Source: Haloterrigena gelatinilytica (GTDB lineage Archaea > Halobacteriota > Halobacteria > Halobacteriales > Natrialbaceae). From it: a stretch of 64,000 bases of DNA. This document shows positions 1 to 8,618 of this stretch, in pieces. Below the pieces are notes generated by a model. The model did not search any database. It worked only from the letters and a program-made list of their open reading frames with translations, and had not been told where the DNA came from. Both the position numbers and the translations under genes were made by a program. Positions within the stretch are counted from its first letter, which is position 1, and each line of letters begins with the position of its first letter. The stretch lies in assembly GCF_013342145.1 (NCBI RefSeq), contig NZ_JABUQZ010000001.1, positions 1,860,001-1,924,000 on the forward strand, in the 5' to 3' direction.

Positions 1-1215
1 CTTGTGGGTGCCATGTACCTCGACCGGCAGACGATCTTCGACGCGATCCCGCCGCTCGAGACGAGTTCGCAGACGGTCACTATCGTCGGAGACGGGATCG
101 TTCTCAACGAGAACGAGCGGACGTTCAATGAGGGGATCGAAAGCTCCTCGACCGTCGAGTCGACCGGGTGGGAGGTCACGGTCACTCGAGATCGGACGCT
201 GCTGGAGGACCGATTGGATCGGTTAGCCGCGCTCCAGACGCTGGTGCTGGTCGTCGTGGTGCTCGTCATGGTCGGGTTCGGGTACTGGCAGTACGCCGTG
301 AGCCTCCGCCAAACCGAGCGGTTGCTCGACGGATTCGACCGACTCGGCGAGGGCGACTACGATAGTACGGTGTCGCTGCGCGGCGGCGCCGAGTGGGAAC
401 GGATGAGCGACGGCTTCAACGAGTTGGCGGCGACGCTGCGAGCGCGCGAGTCGGAACTCCGGGAGCGCCGGCAGCGCCTCGACGTCCTCTATCGCGTGTT
501 GCAGCACAACATCCGCAACCGAATGAGCATCGTTCTGAACTACGCGGATCTCATCGCCGACGAGGCCGCGGACGAAACGGTCGTCGGCGCGGCGGAGACG
601 ATCCACCGGGCCGGGCGAGACATCACGGGCTTGAGCCGGAAGGCGCAACAGATGAAAAACGCGCTCGAGGCCGATCCCGATCGGAGGCCCGTCGACGTGG
701 CCTCGCTCGCGGCCGACGCGGTCGCGGAGCTTCGCGAGGAATACCCCGACGTTACCGTGACCGCGTCGCTACCGGACGAGGCGTGGGCGATGGCGCTTCC
801 CTCGGTGCGGCTGGCAGTCGAGAACGTCTGCGGGAACGCCTGCGAACACAACGACAGCGACGACCCGCGCGTCGAAATAGCGGTGACCGCGACGGGCACC
901 GAACCGGACGTCGACCGCGATCCGGCCGACGAAAACGGCGGGCGAGTTCGCATCGAGGTGGCGGACAACGGCCCTGGCATTCCGGAACAGGATCGCGCCG
1001 CGATCGACGAGGGGCGCGAGACGGCGCTCGAGCACGGGAGCGGGCTCGGCCTCTGGCTGACCTACTGGGTGGTCGACAACTCCGGCGGAACGCTCCGGTT
1101 CGCCGACAACGACCCGCGCGGGTCGATCGTGATCATCGACCTCCCGCGAGCGGCGCCCCGACGCGGCGACGCGAACGCACCGGACCCGTCGAACCGCGTC
1201 GACGACCGGCCCTGA
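1..1215 (+). CDS. Sensor histidine kinase, C-terminal part (cut by window edge)
   Basis: Open from the left edge, so the true start lies outside the window. A short extracytoplasmic piece is followed by one membrane segment (about residues 78-100 of the visible part), a HAMP-like linker, a HisKA dimerisation helix with the haloarchaeal H-box LQHNIRN, and an HATPase_c domain showing the N box (ENVCGNACEHN), G1 (VADNGPGIP) and G2 (GSGLGLWL). By family it should autophosphorylate the H-box histidine and pass phosphate to a receiver protein; no receiver is adjacent. The stop at 1213 is 35 nt before the next gene. Kinase assignment is firm, the signal unknown. Confidence 0.9.
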   Translation, partial: LVGAMYLDRQTIFDAIPPLETSSQTVTIVGDGIVLNENERTFNEGIESSSTVESTGWEVTVTRDRTLLEDRLDRLAALQTLVLVVVVLVMVGFGYWQYAVSLRQTERLLDGFDRLGEGDYDSTVSLRGGAEWERMSDGFNELAATLRARESELRERRQRLDVLYRVLQHNIRNRMSIVLNYADLIADEAADETVVGAAETIHRAGRDITGLSRKAQQMKNALEADPDRRPVDVASLAADAVAELREEYPDVTVTASLPDEAWAMALPSVRLAVENVCGNACEHNDSDDPRVEIAVTATGTEPDVDRDPADENGGRVRIEVADNGPGIPEQDRAAIDEGRETALEHGSGLGLWLTYWVVDNSGGTLRFADNDPRGSIVIIDLPRAAPRRGDANAPDPSNRVDDRP

Positions 1216-1250
1216 TAATGACTTTCACGCTCCGTTCCCTACCTCTAGCT

Positions 1251-3143
1251 ATGCCACTGGATACCAGGGTCGGCGGGGACGGGTTCGATCCCGGCGGCGA
1301 CGCAGTGGCCAGACGACGGCTTCTGAAGGCGGTCGGGGTCGGAACGACGGTCGGCATCGCCGGTTGCGGGCGCGACGGCGGTGACGAGGACGAAGACGGA
1401 GACGACAGCGGCGACGCGGAGTTGATCGGACCCGACGGAACGCAAGTGGAACTGCTACTCGCGTGTATCGAGGGGAACGACGCGGTGGAGACGGCCGCCG
1501 AGATCATCGCGGCGGAGGTCGCGGATCTCGGCGTCGCGGTCTCCCTCGAGCGCGTCAGCTACGATCGGCTCCTCCGGCAATACGTGCGAAACCGGTACCT
1601 CGGAGACGGCGACCCCGAGTGGACTGCGGGGCCGAACAACGCCGGTCCGCGCGAGGAAACCGCGAGCGAATCGGCCTGGGACCTCATGTTCGGGGTCGCG
1701 TTCAACACGTATCCGCGAACGCCCGCCGCGATCGACGCGTTCTGGCTCGAGCGGGCGCCAACTAACTACTACGGGTACGTTCCCGAGACCGACATCGAGT
1801 CGCGGCTCGAAGCGTTCCGCACGACGACCGATCCGGACGAGCGGCGAGCGCCGATCGCCGAGGTCCTCGGCGCGTTGAGCGAGGAGCAGCCGGTGAATTT
1901 CCTCGCGATGTCGGACGACGTTATCGGGTACCGACGCTCGGTTCGCGGTCCGGTCGAAGCCTACGGGGGGAACTGGGACAGCGCGACCTGGTACGTGGAC
2001 GATGACGGGAACGGAAACGAAAGCGGACCCACCGCCTCCGACGAGTGGGTCTGGGGCGTGGAAGGTGAGGCCGAGGGGTTGTACTTTCCCGAGCGCACCG
2101 ACAGCAGGGCCACCGCGCGGATCGACCTGACCTTGGACGGGGCCTACGACGTCGACGAAAACGGTACCGTCCGACCGCTGTGGATGGACATCACCGACGC
2201 CGGCAGCGGACAGGTATACGTCTGCGAACTCCGGGACACCCTCCGATGGGGCGACGACTACGGCCGGATGACCGCCGAGGACTGGGTGTATCAGATCGAG
2301 AACGTCCACACCATCGACGGCGGGCGTGACCACCCCTGGAACGAGCCCACCCCGCCCTCGAACCGGATCGACGATTGGGCGGCGGTCGAAAACGTCGAGC
2401 GAACGAGCGAGTCCGAGTTCCAGCTCGAACTCGAGTCGGTCAACCCCGACTTTCCGCTGGAACCGGTTCTCTGGGGATCGTACTGCGCGCCGAAGGAACT
2501 CTACGAGGCGCACGTTCCCGACGCCGACGCGCTCCGCGCGAGCGACGCGTTCGCCGAGCTCAGCTTCACGGGGAACCTCGGCCCGTACACGCTCGAGCGA
2601 TGGGATCGCACGCGGGAGTTCGTCGCCGCGCGCAACGAGGAGTACTACATGCGCGAACACGCTGCCGACGACGACGTGGACGACGCGTGGCGCGACGCGC
2701 CGTATTTCGAACGCTACAGCTACCGAGTGATCGGGGACCGATCGGACCGCCTCGAGGCGCTCGCTGACGGGGAACTCACGGCGACGTCGATCCCGCCGGA
2801 GCGCCACGCGGATATTCGAGGGACTGAGGCCGTCGAGATCTACGAGATACCGCAGCCGTTCCTGACGATCGTCGCGTACAATCAACGCGCAAATGGGTGG
2901 GCGGAACTGCGGACCCGCGAGGTCCGACAGGCCCTCTCCATGGCCGTCGAGAAACCGGCGATCACCGAGAACGCGTTTCGCGGACTCGCCGAGTGGACCC
3001 ACACGTTTCAGCCGCGGTGGTCGAGTTGGTACGACGACTCGCAGATCACGCCGTTCGGGGTCGACGAGTCGCACGACAAGGACCGGGCCCGCGGGTTGCT
3101 CGCGGAACACACGGCCTCCGGGTACGAGTACGAGCCCGCGTAG
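1251..3143 (+). CDS. ABC transporter substrate-binding lipoprotein, family 5 (peptide/nickel type), Tat-secreted
   Basis: About 630 residues. The N-terminus has a twin-arginine signal (RRRLLKAVGVG) ending in a lipobox-like IAGC, followed by an acidic Asp/Glu/Gly linker typical of haloarchaeal lipoproteins. The body resembles SBP_bac_5 proteins (VRQALSMAV.K..I and TGNLGPYTLERWD-type segments), which bind oligopeptides or related solutes outside the membrane. No permease or ATPase genes follow. The protein stops at GYEYEPA, where relatives normally continue for another 100 or more residues, so it may be 3'-truncated; I found no clear continuation in the other frames. ATG at 1218 is an alternative start, 11 codons upstream. 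Confidence 0.82.
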   Translation: MPLDTRVGGDGFDPGGDAVARRRLLKAVGVGTTVGIAGCGRDGGDEDEDGDDSGDAELIGPDGTQVELLLACIEGNDAVETAAEIIAAEVADLGVAVSLERVSYDRLLRQYVRNRYLGDGDPEWTAGPNNAGPREETASESAWDLMFGVAFNTYPRTPAAIDAFWLERAPTNYYGYVPETDIESRLEAFRTTTDPDERRAPIAEVLGALSEEQPVNFLAMSDDVIGYRRSVRGPVEAYGGNWDSATWYVDDDGNGNESGPTASDEWVWGVEGEAEGLYFPERTDSRATARIDLTLDGAYDVDENGTVRPLWMDITDAGSGQVYVCELRDTLRWGDDYGRMTAEDWVYQIENVHTIDGGRDHPWNEPTPPSNRIDDWAAVENVERTSESEFQLELESVNPDFPLEPVLWGSYCAPKELYEAHVPDADALRASDAFAELSFTGNLGPYTLERWDRTREFVAARNEEYYMREHAADDDVDDAWRDAPYFERYSYRVIGDRSDRLEALADGELTATSIPPERHADIRGTEAVEIYEIPQPFLTIVAYNQRANGWAELRTREVRQALSMAVEKPAITENAFRGLAEWTHTFQPRWSSWYDDSQITPFGVDESHDKDRARGLLAEHTASGYEYEPA

Positions 3144-3242
3144 CGGTCGCGATCGAACGCGAGGCCGTCGACGCGAGGTCCGGAACCGCAGCACTCGAGT
3201 CCGCGTCGAAATCGCGGCGGACGTCGTCGCGGAGACGGAGGT

Positions 3243-3782
3243 CTACTCGAGGTCGACCGAACCGCTCTCGATCTCGTCCGTGACCACGACCGATTCCGTT
3301 TCCGACCCGAGCCGGGGAACGAACAGCCCCATCGTCAGCATCCCGTCCTCGATCTCGGCCTCGGAGAAATCGATCTCTCGAGTGCGAAACTGCATCGTAA
3401 CGACGTACCGATTCGCGTTCGCGTTCACGTCCGTGCGTTCGAAGCTGGCCATTACGTCTGGCGTGGCGACGCCGTCCTCGGACGTTCGTTCGACGGCCGC
3501 ATCGCCGATAGCGGCCGAGTCCGTTTCCGAGAGACCGAACTGGTCGCGGTGTCCGAGAACGATCTGACTCGGCACCTCCCGGAGGTGGGTCGCGAGCGCC
3601 GCCGAGACGCGCACGCGAGCGGTGACTGTCTCCGCGGTCAGCTCCGTGATCTCGAAGTCGAATCGCTCCCCGGTCCAGGCGCTGGTTCGTGCGGTGAGCA
3701 GCGTCGGCCCGCTAAGGAGCGTCGCGACTGCCTTGAGGACGCTGCGTTTCGAAACCGAATCGGACGTGTCGTGTTCGAACAT
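3243..3782 (-). CDS. Exported protein of unknown function with Tat-like N-terminus
   Basis: 179 residues. The N-terminus SKRSVLKAVATLLSG looks like a Tat signal with KR in place of RR; the rest is beta-rich with alternating hydrophobic and acidic residues and no motif I recognise. It is the most distal of three minus-strand exported-protein genes (5520, 4743, 3782), separated by gaps of about 100 and 180 nt, so the three may be co-regulated with the curlin-repeat gene. A related signal-peptide remnant (SRRNVLRKASVLLTGG) lies at 5727. Secretion is inferred; function is unknown. Confidence 0.6.
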   Translation of the reverse strand: MFEHDTSDSVSKRSVLKAVATLLSGPTLLTARTSAWTGERFDFEITELTAETVTARVRVSAALATHLREVPSQIVLGHRDQFGLSETDSAAIGDAAVERTSEDGVATPDVMASFERTDVNANANRYVVTMQFRTREIDFSEAEIEDGMLTMGLFVPRLGSETESVVVTDEIESGSVDLE

Positions 3783-3966
3783 TGGTCGTCGGTCATCAGT
3801 CGCCGGTCGTCGGCGGGCGACTGTTCGCGCTTTCAGCGGGGAGCGATAGCGGGTGCCTCGAGAACGATCGCCCTGAAAAATGCGAATTTTCGGGGCCGAA
3901 GCGCTACCTGGGGAGAGAGCGCCGTTGGGATCGCACCGCGTGCGCGGCGGGATGCCGACCGGTCGC

Positions 3967-4743
3967 TCACGAGTCCGACGAGTCGCTCGAGCACGGCTCC
4001 GCTGCCGGCGAGCGCTCGTCGCCTGCGGTCCGACCGCAGTCTCGGATCGCCACGATCGGGTCGTCGGCGTCGTCGGTCGACGCGAGCGCGACGATCAAGT
4101 CGTCTCCGATCGGTACCGTCGCGTTCCCCGTCACGGTTCCGCTCACGGTGCTGGTCGACGCACCCGTCGGCGAGACGTCGACGGACGACACCCGAGCCGT
4201 GTACGCGACGGCGTCGGGTGCCGTAAACCGGACGGCGCTCTCGTTGCAGTCGACGGCTATCGACGGCCCGTCGGTCGTCTCCGTTCGCGGTTCTTCGACG
4301 CACTGTTCGACGGCCGACGTGATCGGCTCCTCGGTCGACGCGTCGGTGACGAACGCGTATACGATGTCGGCGTCGCCTACCGTAACCGTCGCGTTCCCCG
4401 CGAGCGGGGCCCGTCTCGAGGTGCTCGTGCTGGTTCCCGACGGACCCACGTTCACGACGCTGAGTCCGTACTCGTCGTCGTCGGGTGCGGTAACCAGCAC
4501 GTCGCTCTCGTCGCAGTCGATCTCGACGGTCACGTTCGCGTCGTCAGCAGCCTCCGCGTCCGTCGCGCCGCTCGTCGGGTCGTCCGCGGGACCGGTCCCC
4601 GCTGCCGGCAGCCCCAGCACGGTTCCTCCTGCGACGGCGAGTAGCAGCAGGACGGCTGTGGCTCCGGGCATCAGACGACGAATCGAATCACCGATGCGAG
4701 TCGGCTCGTCTTCGGTCGCTGTCGCTTTCGTCTTCTTCGTCAT
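3967..4743 (-). CDS. Membrane-anchored exported protein with two tandem beta domains
   Basis: 258 residues. An N-terminal membrane segment (about 27-50, ATAVLLLLAVAGGTVLGL) is followed by a Gly/Asp linker and two visibly homologous repeats: VEIDCDESDVLVTAP...LAGNATVTVGDADIVYAFV and IAVDCNESAVRFTAP...VTGNATVPIGDDLIVALAS. Each repeat has paired cysteines and a Ser/Thr-rich strip (SGTSTST, TGASTST). This is an internal duplication of a small beta fold exposed outside the cell, consistent with a surface or adhesin-like role. It sits directly downstream of the curlin-repeat gene on the same strand. No family name can be assigned with confidence. Confidence 0.65.
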   Translation of the reverse strand: MTKKTKATATEDEPTRIGDSIRRLMPGATAVLLLLAVAGGTVLGLPAAGTGPADDPTSGATDAEAADDANVTVEIDCDESDVLVTAPDDDEYGLSVVNVGPSGTSTSTSRRAPLAGNATVTVGDADIVYAFVTDASTEEPITSAVEQCVEEPRTETTDGPSIAVDCNESAVRFTAPDAVAYTARVSSVDVSPTGASTSTVSGTVTGNATVPIGDDLIVALASTDDADDPIVAIRDCGRTAGDERSPAAEPCSSDSSDS

Positions 4744-4839
4744 CGGGGTCTCTCGGTCGATAGTCCGGACGCTCCCCTCGAGACGGGCTCTCGGTCGCGG
4801 CGCTTCGCGAGTTCGCTACGGGGAGCGTCGGCTATCGGA

Positions 4840-5520
4840 TTAGCGCTGATCGATGACGGCGGTGTTCTCCTGATTGACGTCGGCGCTGTTGTGCTTGCCG
4901 TCCTGATCGACGGTGGCGGTGTTGCGCTGGTCGACGCTGGCGTCGTTGTTCTTACCGTCCTGGTCGACGATCGCCTTGTTGCGCTGGTCGACGTCGGCGT
5001 CGTTATTCTTGCCGTCCTGATCGACGAGCGCCTCGTTGCGCTGGGTCACGTCAGCGTTGTTGTTCTTGCCGTCCTGATCGACGAGCGCCTTGTTGCGCTG
5101 GTCGACGTCGGCGTCGTTGTTCTTGCCGTCTTGGAAGACGCCTGCTTTGTTGCGCTGGTCGACGTCGGCGTCGTTGTTCTTGCTGTCCTGGAAGACGCCT
5201 GCTTTGTTTCGCTGGTCGACATCGGCGTCGTTGTACTTACCGTCCTGGAAGACACCTGCTTTGTTTCGCTGGTCGACATCGGCGTCGTTGTACTTGCCGT
5301 CCTGGAAGACGCCTGCTTTGTTTCGCTGGTCGACGTCAGCGTCGTTCCCGAAACCGTTCTGGAAGACGTCGGCCGCGTTGGACTGATCGACGTCGGCGTC
5401 GTTACAGTAGTCGGTGTACGTACAATCGCTCGGGGTTGCGAGCGCACTGCCGCTCGCCAGGGCACCGACGAGTGCCACGGCGAACACCAGTGCAACCGTA
5501 ATGCGTAGGGTTCGTTTCAT
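4840..5520 (-). CDS. Secreted curlin-repeat protein (CsgA/CsgB-like amyloid candidate)
   Basis: 226 residues. A Sec-type signal (MKRTLRITVALVFAVALVGALASGSALA region, cleavage near ALA-TP) and a short Cys-containing head are followed by nine complete 19-residue repeats and a partial tenth. The repeat is N-D-A-D-V-D-Q-R-N-K-A-x-V-x-Q-D-G-K-N. Phased across units this reads QxGxxNxAxxxQ, the signature of curlin repeats in bacterial curli, where each unit is one strand-loop-strand rung of a cross-beta solenoid. One unit has QDS in place of QDG. No csgG, csgE or csgF homologue is visible, so export and nucleation would have to differ. Extracellular fibre or biofilm function is inferred. Confidence 0.8.
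   Translation of the reverse strand: MKRTLRITVALVFAVALVGALASGSALATPSDCTYTDYCNDADVDQSNAADVFQNGFGNDADVDQRNKAGVFQDGKYNDADVDQRNKAGVFQDGKYNDADVDQRNKAGVFQDSKNNDADVDQRNKAGVFQDGKNNDADVDQRNKALVDQDGKNNNADVTQRNEALVDQDGKNNDADVDQRNKAIVDQDGKNNDASVDQRNTATVDQDGKHNSADVNQENTAVIDQR
4891..5403 (-). repeat. Nine 57-bp tandem repeats encoding curlin units
   Basis: The coding repeat has a 57-bp period (19 codons) and is highly uniform at nucleotide level, for example the recurring rc of CGCTGGTCGACGTCGGCGTC. Two families of unit are visible: GVFQDGK in the first half and LVDQDGK/IVDQDGK in the second, indicating stepwise duplication. A partial tenth unit runs to 4843. Confidence 0.9.
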
Positions 5521-5726
5521 GGTCGTCTCTTCGGAGTTCCGTCGAACTCCACGTGGATCCAGACCCGCATCGTTCGAAGAACCGGGCTCTCAATAGTCGA
5601 AGCGACGGTCGTGCGGGTACCCCTAGATACTGAGCATCGTCATCTCGAGCGCCGGTTGTGGTATTGAGAGCCGCGTTCCTCGAACGGAATGGTCCCTTGG
5701 TCACGGTGGAGCAGAGCGCTGAACGA

Positions 5727-5804
5727 ATGCCTGACAGACAATTCGGCATCCAGACGGAACGTACTCAGGAAAGCGAGCGTACTACTCACCGGTGGAGCGA
5801 GCAG
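5727..5804 (+). pseudogene. Remnant of a Tat signal peptide
   Basis: The frame reads TDNSASRRNVLRKASVLLTGG, a good twin-arginine signal, but it runs straight into the recombinase remnant that is in another frame. It looks like the 5' scrap of a secreted-protein gene truncated when the island inserted. Confidence 0.4.
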
Positions 5805-6327
5805 AGCGTTGCGGACTGCGCCGTTGCGAGATCGTCCAGGTGACGTCCGCCGACGTCGTCAACACACTGACCGGAACGCACTTGTGCGTCTGGGAAGACG
5901 GCGCGAAGCAGGAGCACTATCGCGAGCCGCCGGTTCCCGAGCAGTTGGTGACGTACATCGACACCCATACCGACGCGGCCGGGATCGGGCCCGGCGAGCC
6001 GATCGTCAACGTCACCGATAAGACAGTGTACCGCTGGGCCCGTCGAGCTGCCGAACGGCTCTAGGCTGAAACCGGTGACCGTGGCTGGTCGTTTCTCGAT
6101 GTCCACAATCTCCGACGGATCTGGGGGACGAATCTGCTCGAACAGGGTGTGTTCCCATCAGTCGTGATGGATTGGGGCGGCTGGGACGACTGAGAGACAT
6201 CCGGAAGCACTACCTTGGTAAGTTCTCCCCAGAGGCAATCCGCCGAGAAAGAAGAAAAGTCCAATATTTAGAAGGTAGGAATAATGATTCTGCTAAGACA
6301 ACCTCACCACCTTTCCCGTCAATCTAA
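5792..6327 (+). pseudogene. Decayed tyrosine recombinase (XerC/D-like integrase)
   Basis: The reading frame gives the C-terminal catalytic domain of a haloarchaeal integrase: a GLRRCEIVQVTSADV region, PVPEQLVTYIDTH, then KTVYRWARRAAERL. It is interrupted by TAG at 6062-6064 and continues in the same frame with AETGDRGWSFLDVHNLRRIWGT and VVMDWGGWDD up to TGA at 6191. A one-base shift then restores RDIRKHYLGKFSPEAIRRER, which contains the HY of the active-site tyrosine, ending at TAA 6325-6327. It has therefore suffered one nonsense and one frameshift lesion and lacks its N-terminal domain. It marks the left end of the AT-rich island. Confidence 0.8.
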
Positions 6328-7065
6328 TTGACTGAAGTTATAGACATTGCTTTTATTAGTCATTATTGTGTCGGCGGATATATGCAACGCGGGATAATCG
6401 GTTTGGTTAATGGTGACTTCAGCAGCTTAGATACGTTCCGTGAGACTACTGAACAGAACGGATTTAAGTTAAAGAGAGGTATCGATATAGTACGATCTGG
6501 TACGCTTTCGAATGGACAGCCAGTACTTATTGGTCGAGCAGGAATTGAAGAGGTAATCACGAAAGATGAAATATCTATCAATGAATCTCGCATTGGTTTC
6601 AAAGAAACCTCTGAAACATCGACCAAATACACGGAATTTGTAGCCATTCCTGGTGATTTCGTAGTTGTTGACAGCGGATCTGGGTCCTTTGCTTTCGATC
6701 TTATCGGTAGGCAGGCTGACTGTTTAATCTCTCGAGCGGAAATAGACCTCCAACAATTCTATGCAGCTATGCGTGATTACAACCCGAATGTATGGAAGTT
6801 AGGGTTCAAAGGTCTTGGATCCCAGACTCAAAACGGTGTTGTATATGGTAATGATGTTACCAGTGACGGTGGATTTGGGGAAACATTGGATGAAACCGAC
6901 AAAAACCAATTAGGTCTCTCATATACCTCTGAGGGAGATGGTATCAAGATGATGATTACCCAGAGTGGCTATATCGAGATCTACACTCCCAGTAACTATG
7001 AACCTGAAGAATTTGCAGAGTACATTGCAAGTAAAGCAATTCCACACGCAGAGGCGAAAAACTAA
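6328..7065 (+). CDS. Unrecognised protein of the AT-rich island
   Basis: Up to 245 residues from TTG at 6328; ATG at 6382 is the more conventional start. Base and codon composition are clearly AT-richer than the flanking chromosome, as in all genes to 9.6 kb. Visible segments include RSGTLSNGQPVLIGRAGIEEV and a C-terminal GDGIKMMITQSGYIEIYTPSNYEP strand pattern. No signal peptide or membrane segment is evident. Its stop overlaps the converging gene at 7062 by four bases. It was probably acquired horizontally. Function unknown. Confidence 0.6.
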   Translation: MTEVIDIAFISHYCVGGYMQRGIIGLVNGDFSSLDTFRETTEQNGFKLKRGIDIVRSGTLSNGQPVLIGRAGIEEVITKDEISINESRIGFKETSETSTKYTEFVAIPGDFVVVDSGSGSFAFDLIGRQADCLISRAEIDLQQFYAAMRDYNPNVWKLGFKGLGSQTQNGVVYGNDVTSDGGFGETLDETDKNQLGLSYTSEGDGIKMMITQSGYIEIYTPSNYEPEEFAEYIASKAIPHAEAKN

Positions 7066-7424
7066 GCGGTAATCCGTATTCTGTCTTCAGCCACATCTTT
7101 ATCATCAAGATGCACTGTGATATCAATTTCTTCGTGATCTATGTCTCTTCCAATCCCAACTTCAATTATAATTGGGAGATTTAGTGTACGACCCCTACCT
7201 ATATCTAATGTAGGTTGAAAAACCCCGGAGTCAATTTCGATTGATTGGCCAATTTCTACAAAGATGCCCTCTGGAGAGTCAATAGTGATGAGTATATCTT
7301 CTGAATCGATGACCTCATTTGATTCATTTATTAATTTGAGGCGCGATTGAGCGCCGTGGATCCCTCTTTTGACGATGATTTCCCGGCTCGTTGTTGATGA
7401 TTCGATTTTTCCCATCATCGACAT
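7062..7424 (-). CDS. Small beta-rich protein, unknown
   Basis: 120 residues, AT-rich codon use, convergent with the preceding gene (stops overlap). The sequence alternates hydrophobic and charged residues through most of its length (ILITIDSPEGIFVEIGQSIEI, EEIDITVHLDDKDV), suggesting an immunoglobulin-like or other beta sandwich. It has no signal peptide. I do not recognise the family. Confidence 0.5.
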   Translation of the reverse strand: MSMMGKIESSTTSREIIVKRGIHGAQSRLKLINESNEVIDSEDILITIDSPEGIFVEIGQSIEIDSGVFQPTLDIGRGRTLNLPIIIEVGIGRDIDHEEIDITVHLDDKDVAEDRIRITA

Positions 7425-7545
7425 GAGGGCACAGCTAAGTTCAAACCGAGTCCCAACTCTTCTTAACTCTTTTGATGACTATCTGTCTTTTGCTTTCGTT
7501 CGTTCCATATATATTTGATGTGAAATCATTCCGCGACCACTAAGC

Positions 7546-7557
7546 TTTTTATATATT
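7546..7557 (+). promoter_or_regulatory. TATA box for the 7579 gene
   Basis: TTTTTATATATT lies 22-33 nt before ATG 7579, the spacing expected for a leaderless or nearly leaderless haloarchaeal transcript. Confidence 0.6.
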
Positions 7558-7578
7558 GGATATTAATCAAACATATCA

Positions 7579-7782
7579 ATGTCACAGGGACGGGAAGTAA
7601 ACCATACGGTAAATGTTCTAGATGTTATTGAGAACTATGTCCGTGGAGAAGTGCCATTAGCAGGCGCAGAACGAATTTTTGAGATTTTTACCGAAGAATC
7701 CTACTCATTTAGCCAATGGAAACAGGTACAAAACACTGCTGCAAACGCAGTTGTTGCAAAGAAGTTGTTGATGAAGGTGTAA
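7579..7782 (+). CDS. Small N-terminal ORF, possibly the 5' half of a frameshifted gene
   Basis: 67 residues ending ANAVVAKKLLMKV. It starts close behind a good TATA box. Its last third overlaps the start of the 300-residue ORF in the next frame. The first 15 residues of that ORF (METGTKHCCKRSCCKE) look like an out-of-frame read, whereas joining AVVAK to EVVDEGVTRIPESYFD gives a smooth protein. Either a shift of one base around GCAAAGAAG (7757-7765) broke the gene, or the two are translationally coupled. Confidence 0.45.
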   Translation: MSQGREVNHTVNVLDVIENYVRGEVPLAGAERIFEIFTEESYSFSQWKQVQNTAANAVVAKKLLMKV

Positions 7783-8618
7783 CACGTATACCTGAGTCAT
7801 ACTTTGACATAACAGAAATAACTACATTAGATGGAATCACATCTGAATTAGATAGAAATCTCTTGGGAGAACAAAATGGGCTTTCGCTCAGTGATGAAGT
7901 CTCTGAACTTGCAGATGTTGACCTCACGCAACTAAATACTGAACAACCTGGGAGAAGTGCTGTAAGTGATGCAAGACATGGTTTTGATTATGAGGTCGAT
8001 GGAGATACGATAACGGGTAGGTACGTATACACAGATGTTCAACGTGATATCACTCCGAATGGTCAAGTAGAACGGCTAGTTAGCGAGGGTTCCATCCCTT
8101 TCCGAATTATACCCCATCTGAATCTCCTCATTGTTGAAACAACATCCGTTATTGATGTTCAGAAGACCAAATCTGCGTTCAATAAGAATACAAATATGGA
8201 TATTGTTGTCTGTGGGGATATTACTGCAGTATATGAGGATGCCCCAGAAATGATGGATACATTTAGGTCATCTTTCGCTGATCAAGATGGTGACCCTGAT
8301 GAGCCTAAGGTTCTTGGCACAGATGTTGTGCAATTATATAACCCACACGGTGATTCAGAGAATGAGGTCAAGAAAATCGATCTTGAAGGTCAGAATATCG
8401 CTGGACATCCATTAATTGAGGAACGACTCGAGGATGACTATATTATCAAAGGTCTCACCACTACTATCGACTTTGAAGATTCGATTTTTGAAGTTGCTGT
8501 CGCTGGGACAGGTACGATGGGTTATGCAAAAATAGAAGGTGTAGGTGAGTATGAAAAGGGACAGCGTTTGATGAATGAGGTACGCAGTCGTTATCTACGA
8601 CATCTTAGGACACGCTAG
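7716..8618 (+). CDS. Unrecognised protein of the AT-rich island
   Basis: 300 residues by ATG; the genuine coding part probably begins near residue 17 and was originally joined to the preceding ORF. It contains a central hydrophobic segment (PFRIIPHLNLLIVETTSV) and an acidic C-terminal half ending RSRYLRHLRTR. It has no catalytic motif that I recognise. Its stop overlaps the converging membrane-protein gene at 8615. AT-rich composition indicates the same foreign origin as its neighbours. Confidence 0.55.
   Translation: METGTKHCCKRSCCKEVVDEGVTRIPESYFDITEITTLDGITSELDRNLLGEQNGLSLSDEVSELADVDLTQLNTEQPGRSAVSDARHGFDYEVDGDTITGRYVYTDVQRDITPNGQVERLVSEGSIPFRIIPHLNLLIVETTSVIDVQKTKSAFNKNTNMDIVVCGDITAVYEDAPEMMDTFRSSFADQDGDPDEPKVLGTDVVQLYNPHGDSENEVKKIDLEGQNIAGHPLIEERLEDDYIIKGLTTTIDFEDSIFEVAVAGTGTMGYAKIEGVGEYEKGQRLMNEVRSRYLRHLRTR

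Noticed and set aside
1455-3194. Long minus-strand frame (579 codons) opposite the solute-binding protein
   Set aside because: It is the antisense shadow of a well-supported gene; Arg/Val-rich low-information composition with no motif.
4891-5403. Possible CRISPR array (regular 57-bp repeats)
   Set aside because: There are no unique spacers; the repeats are contiguous and encode a protein repeat.
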